Position numbers and translations under genes: made by a program. The notes beneath the pieces were generated by a model, which was given only the letters and a program-made list of their open reading frames with translations, searched no databases and was not told the origin of the DNA. A stretch of 64,000 nucleotides of DNA, taken from positions 7,634,501 through 7,698,500 of the forward strand of contig OY720097.1 in the NCBI GenBank assembly GCA_963082875.1, in the 5' to 3' direction. Shown piece after piece: positions 61,742-64,000 of this stretch (position 1 is the first letter of the stretch; every line of letters begins with the position of its first letter). This stretch comes from Corella eumyota. Taxonomy: Eukaryota > Chordata > Ascidiacea > Phlebobranchia > Corellidae.

Positions 61742-62400
61742 ATCAGGTAATAACTAAATTTTTTGTTATATTTTGTAAGATTACAGATATTCTAGAATTA
61801 TAAGTCATATTATTTCTTGTAATGTTGTTAAAAACAAAAAAAAAACAACAATATTATAAACAGCATTTTATTAAATAGTTTTTAAACAAGGAAGTAAAAA
61901 AAATTCAAAAGTCCGACGACCAACTTATATAATGTTAAATATTTTATACATTTAAACCCGTTTCAAAATTTTAACCTGTTTGAACCAGATTTTAATATAT
62001 TTAGTGACTTTACAATTTCCAAATACAGCAAATATGAACAATAAATAAATTAAATGTGTATCATGATTTATAACTTAAGCCCATTTAAGCGACAAATATA
62101 AAAGAATTAATACCATTATCATCCCTTTTCATGTTTTTATTATCAATTAACCAATCTGTTGCTTAATTAGTTTTTTTGCGGCAAAAATATATTTTTAAGG
62201 ATTTCAACCAGTACGGTTTGTAGTTTGGCATTGGTTATTCGCTTTCTCATTTTTAAGATCTTGACAATTGCCTCCTGATAATTTAAAAATAATATTTTGG
62301 TTTTTATTTTAACTCACAAGAAATTTAAAAAAAATGTCCGCTAAAAAATGAAGTTATTAAAAATAGTTCAACGCCAGCTGTAGCTTGCCTTAAGGTTCAT
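61742..62400. other. Upstream region of lectin A, nothing recognised
   Basis: AT-rich, with no open frame of note and no convincing exon. The missing signal-peptide exon of gene A was looked for here without success. Confidence 0.4.
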
Positions 62401-62678
62401 ATATATTTATCCTCGATGTGGGAAGGTTGACTTCACGCCTTTAACATAAAGTACCATAAGTTACCTCGACCCAGTCTTGAGTTGCCATTGCCAATTTGAA
62501 ATATTATAGATTATAACTGCCTAATAATTTTGCTGCTGATTAAGTGTTGGCTTAGCAGGAGTTTCCACCGTTCATAGCGCTTTGCTTAAGGGCGCTACAG
62601 CATGAGAGCAGTAGGAATCTAATCCGGCACCTCATGTGATGAAAACAAGTGTTCTGACCACTACACCATGCTGCCAGT
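62401..62678 (-). mobile_element. tRNA-derived SINE, minus strand
   Basis: Read on the minus strand it starts ACTGGCAGCATGGTGTAGTG GTCAGAA (box A), then CCGGATTAGATTCC (box B), GCGCCCTTAAGCAAAGCGC, GCAAAATTATTAGGCAGTTA and ends CTTCCCACATCGAGGATAAA. This is the best-preserved head and tail of the family in this window. Confidence 0.85.
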
Positions 62679-63204
62679 GATATTTCCTCGCCTCACAAAA
62701 AGTAGTTTTATTTATTTTGAAAGCCCATAAATTGGACAAACATTATGCATCACTAAGCTCCATTATATAAAAGTAACTTTTAACCTGAGTTCTTAATATT
62801 CAAAGCTGTGTGATTCCTTCATTGTCCTCTTCCCTGCTTTTATCGGAAGACAATTTCAACCTCCCAATTATGTTGACTCTTCTTCTCTTCTGAACTATTC
62901 CACCTTTTCTGTAAGGATGAATTTTTTAACTGGAAACACTACATTTTACCGAAATTTAGGTCAACATTTTTTAAAGGGTATTTTCCAAAGGAAGAAAGAG
63001 TAAGCTTGGTTAATAAAAATTGTTTTATTGTTGGTAAATTGGCATTCTTGAGCATAAGTTTTCAGTCAACTGACAAAAATCCTTGAAAATACGGTTTTTG
63101 AAGAAACCACCGGCAAATTTCCAACAACAGTATTCTAGCCTAAACCTCCAGGTTTGATTTAATTTTTATGCAACATTAAATAATGATCCTTTGTTTTATT
63201 GACC
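62679..63204. other. Intergenic, nothing firm
   Basis: A weak imperfect inverted repeat, TTGTTGGTAAATTGGC near 63030 against GGCAAATTTCCAACAA near 63113, may be a small MITE relic. No gene is seen. Confidence 0.35.
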
Positions 63205-63608
63205 AGTGACTTGGTATAGTGTTTAAAACCCTTTACAGCATGAGGTCATTGATTTGATTCCCACTGCTTCTATGTGTAGCTACCTTAAGTAACGTAATAT
63301 AAATTGCAAAAACTTAGCAGTGCCAAACCAATTTCCAGATTTAATTATTAGGCAATAAAAATAAATATTATTTAAAACTGCTACAGTTAATTTAGGACTG
63401 GGTCAGGGTAACTTTATGTATAGGTCGTTCAGTCAACCTTCCCACATTAAAAATATATTAAAAAAGGTTCCAAAAAAACGCCAGCAAATCAGGTTAATTA
63501 CTAATATTAGCAGGTCAATAAGATTCAAAATTTTAAACTGGGTCAGTATAACAAAATGTTTCTTTATATTTAGGTTATAAAGTCAGCCTTCCCACATCGA
63601 GGATAAAT
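63205..63608 (+). mobile_element. tRNA-derived SINE with doubled tail
   Basis: The head CAGTGACTTGGTATAGTG and box B TTTGATTCCCACTGC are followed by ATTAGGCAATAAAA and GACTGGGTCAGGGTAAC. Two tail-like ends are present: CAACCTTCCCACATTAAAAA near 63437 and CAGCCTTCCCACATCGAGGA near 63585. Either two SINEs overlap or the tail part was duplicated. Confidence 0.7.
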
Positions 63609-63638
63609 AAAAACAGAAATACCCAAATCTAAACTTAC

Positions 63639-63678
63639 ATTTAGGCAAACTAATGATTAGCTTTGAATAAAGATTCAT
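63639..63678 (-). CDS. Candidate first coding exon of lectin A (weak)
   Basis: On the minus strand an ATG at 63678 opens MNLYSKLIISLPK and meets a GTAAGTTT donor after 63639 in phase 1, the phase required by the first lectin A exon at 61520. The peptide is short and only mildly hydrophobic, and two SINEs lie between. It could equally be chance. Confidence 0.15.
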
Positions 63679-63850
63679 CAACAAACTCCCTAAAAGAAGA
63701 AACAGCTGGGACACAAATTAAAACTTGTCGTTTTAATTTCCCGTTTGCTATCGGTGACTTTAAAGAAAACAAAATGTTAAGTTAAAAAAAGTTGAAGAAA
63801 ATCTGTAGCATTGTAATTAAAAAAAGTTTTATATCCTAACTATACACTAT

Positions 63851-63997
63851 TTAAAACACCATTATCCAAATCACACACCAATAAAAACATATTTTTACAT
63901 AAAAAAACACCATATATTTAAAAAAACAATACAAATAACATTTACTTAAACCAAACACTGATTAAAACACCAGTTTTTTTAAAATCACACACCAATA
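63851..63997. repeat. Direct repeat at the right edge, period 111 bp
   Basis: TTAAAACACCA ... AATCACACACCAATA occurs at 63851-63883 and again at 63962-63996. It may be the start of a tandem array continuing beyond the window. Confidence 0.5.
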
Positions 63998-64000
63998 TAA

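Noticed and set aside
63020-63130. A MITE with TTGTTGG ends
   Set aside because: The inverted match is only about 15 imperfect bases and no target duplication is visible.

Overview
The window looks like a chromosome segment of an AT-rich, compact-intron invertebrate. An ascidian (Ciona-type tunicate) fits best: short introns, tRNA-headed SINEs, a small family of membrane C-type lectins, and Gypsy and BEL/Pao elements. The species call is inference; nothing here is diagnostic. No rRNA gene, canonical tRNA gene, CRISPR array or prokaryotic operon was seen.

Layout. (1) 1-30780 is one uninterrupted satellite array of about 100 head-to-tail units of about 310 bp. Nearly every unit carries two short palindromes, TCACGTGA and TTTCGCGAAA. 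Inside it is a large, very recent block duplication: 1-8629 matches 18385-29189, and the second copy has gained seven whole units in steps of one, two and four. (2) 30781-30980 is a 200-N assembly gap hiding the satellite's edge. (3) 30981-35109 is an 11-bp minisatellite (GAGATGAGATG, then GAGATGGGATG) with homogenised variant blocks. (4) 35321-46595 (+) is a degraded coiled-coil/spectrin-repeat-like gene whose exons 2-7 and a SINE are tandemly duplicated (about 2.9 kb per copy). The first copy's exon 4-5 intron is filled by a young Gypsy element (36699-41397; 324-bp LTRs, tRNA-Trp-type primer site). The second copy keeps the empty target site. (5) 46619-48296 is a second array of the same 11-bp minisatellite, starting 24 bp after the gene's last stop codon and running into (6) an older, broken BEL/Pao element (48299-55610). 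(7) 56075-61520 (-) holds two related C-type lectin genes with this exon order: CTLD first half, CTLD second half, Thr-rich stalk, transmembrane segment, 36-nt cytoplasmic microexon(s). One has a truncated CTLD. The other has an odd stalk-CTLD exon, an apparently lost splice acceptor and three tandem 36-nt microexons. (8) The right end (61.5-64 kb) holds SINEs, a fold-back arm and AT-rich sequence.

The host genes do not form a shared pathway. The region reads as a repeat-dominated locus, possibly pericentromeric, bordering a fast-evolving lectin cluster. Most short open frames in the satellite and all long frames in the minisatellites are by-products of repeat composition. The most interesting signals are the satellite's higher-order architecture and conserved palindromes, the exon duplication with a natural empty-site control for the Gypsy insertion, and the lectin microexon series.
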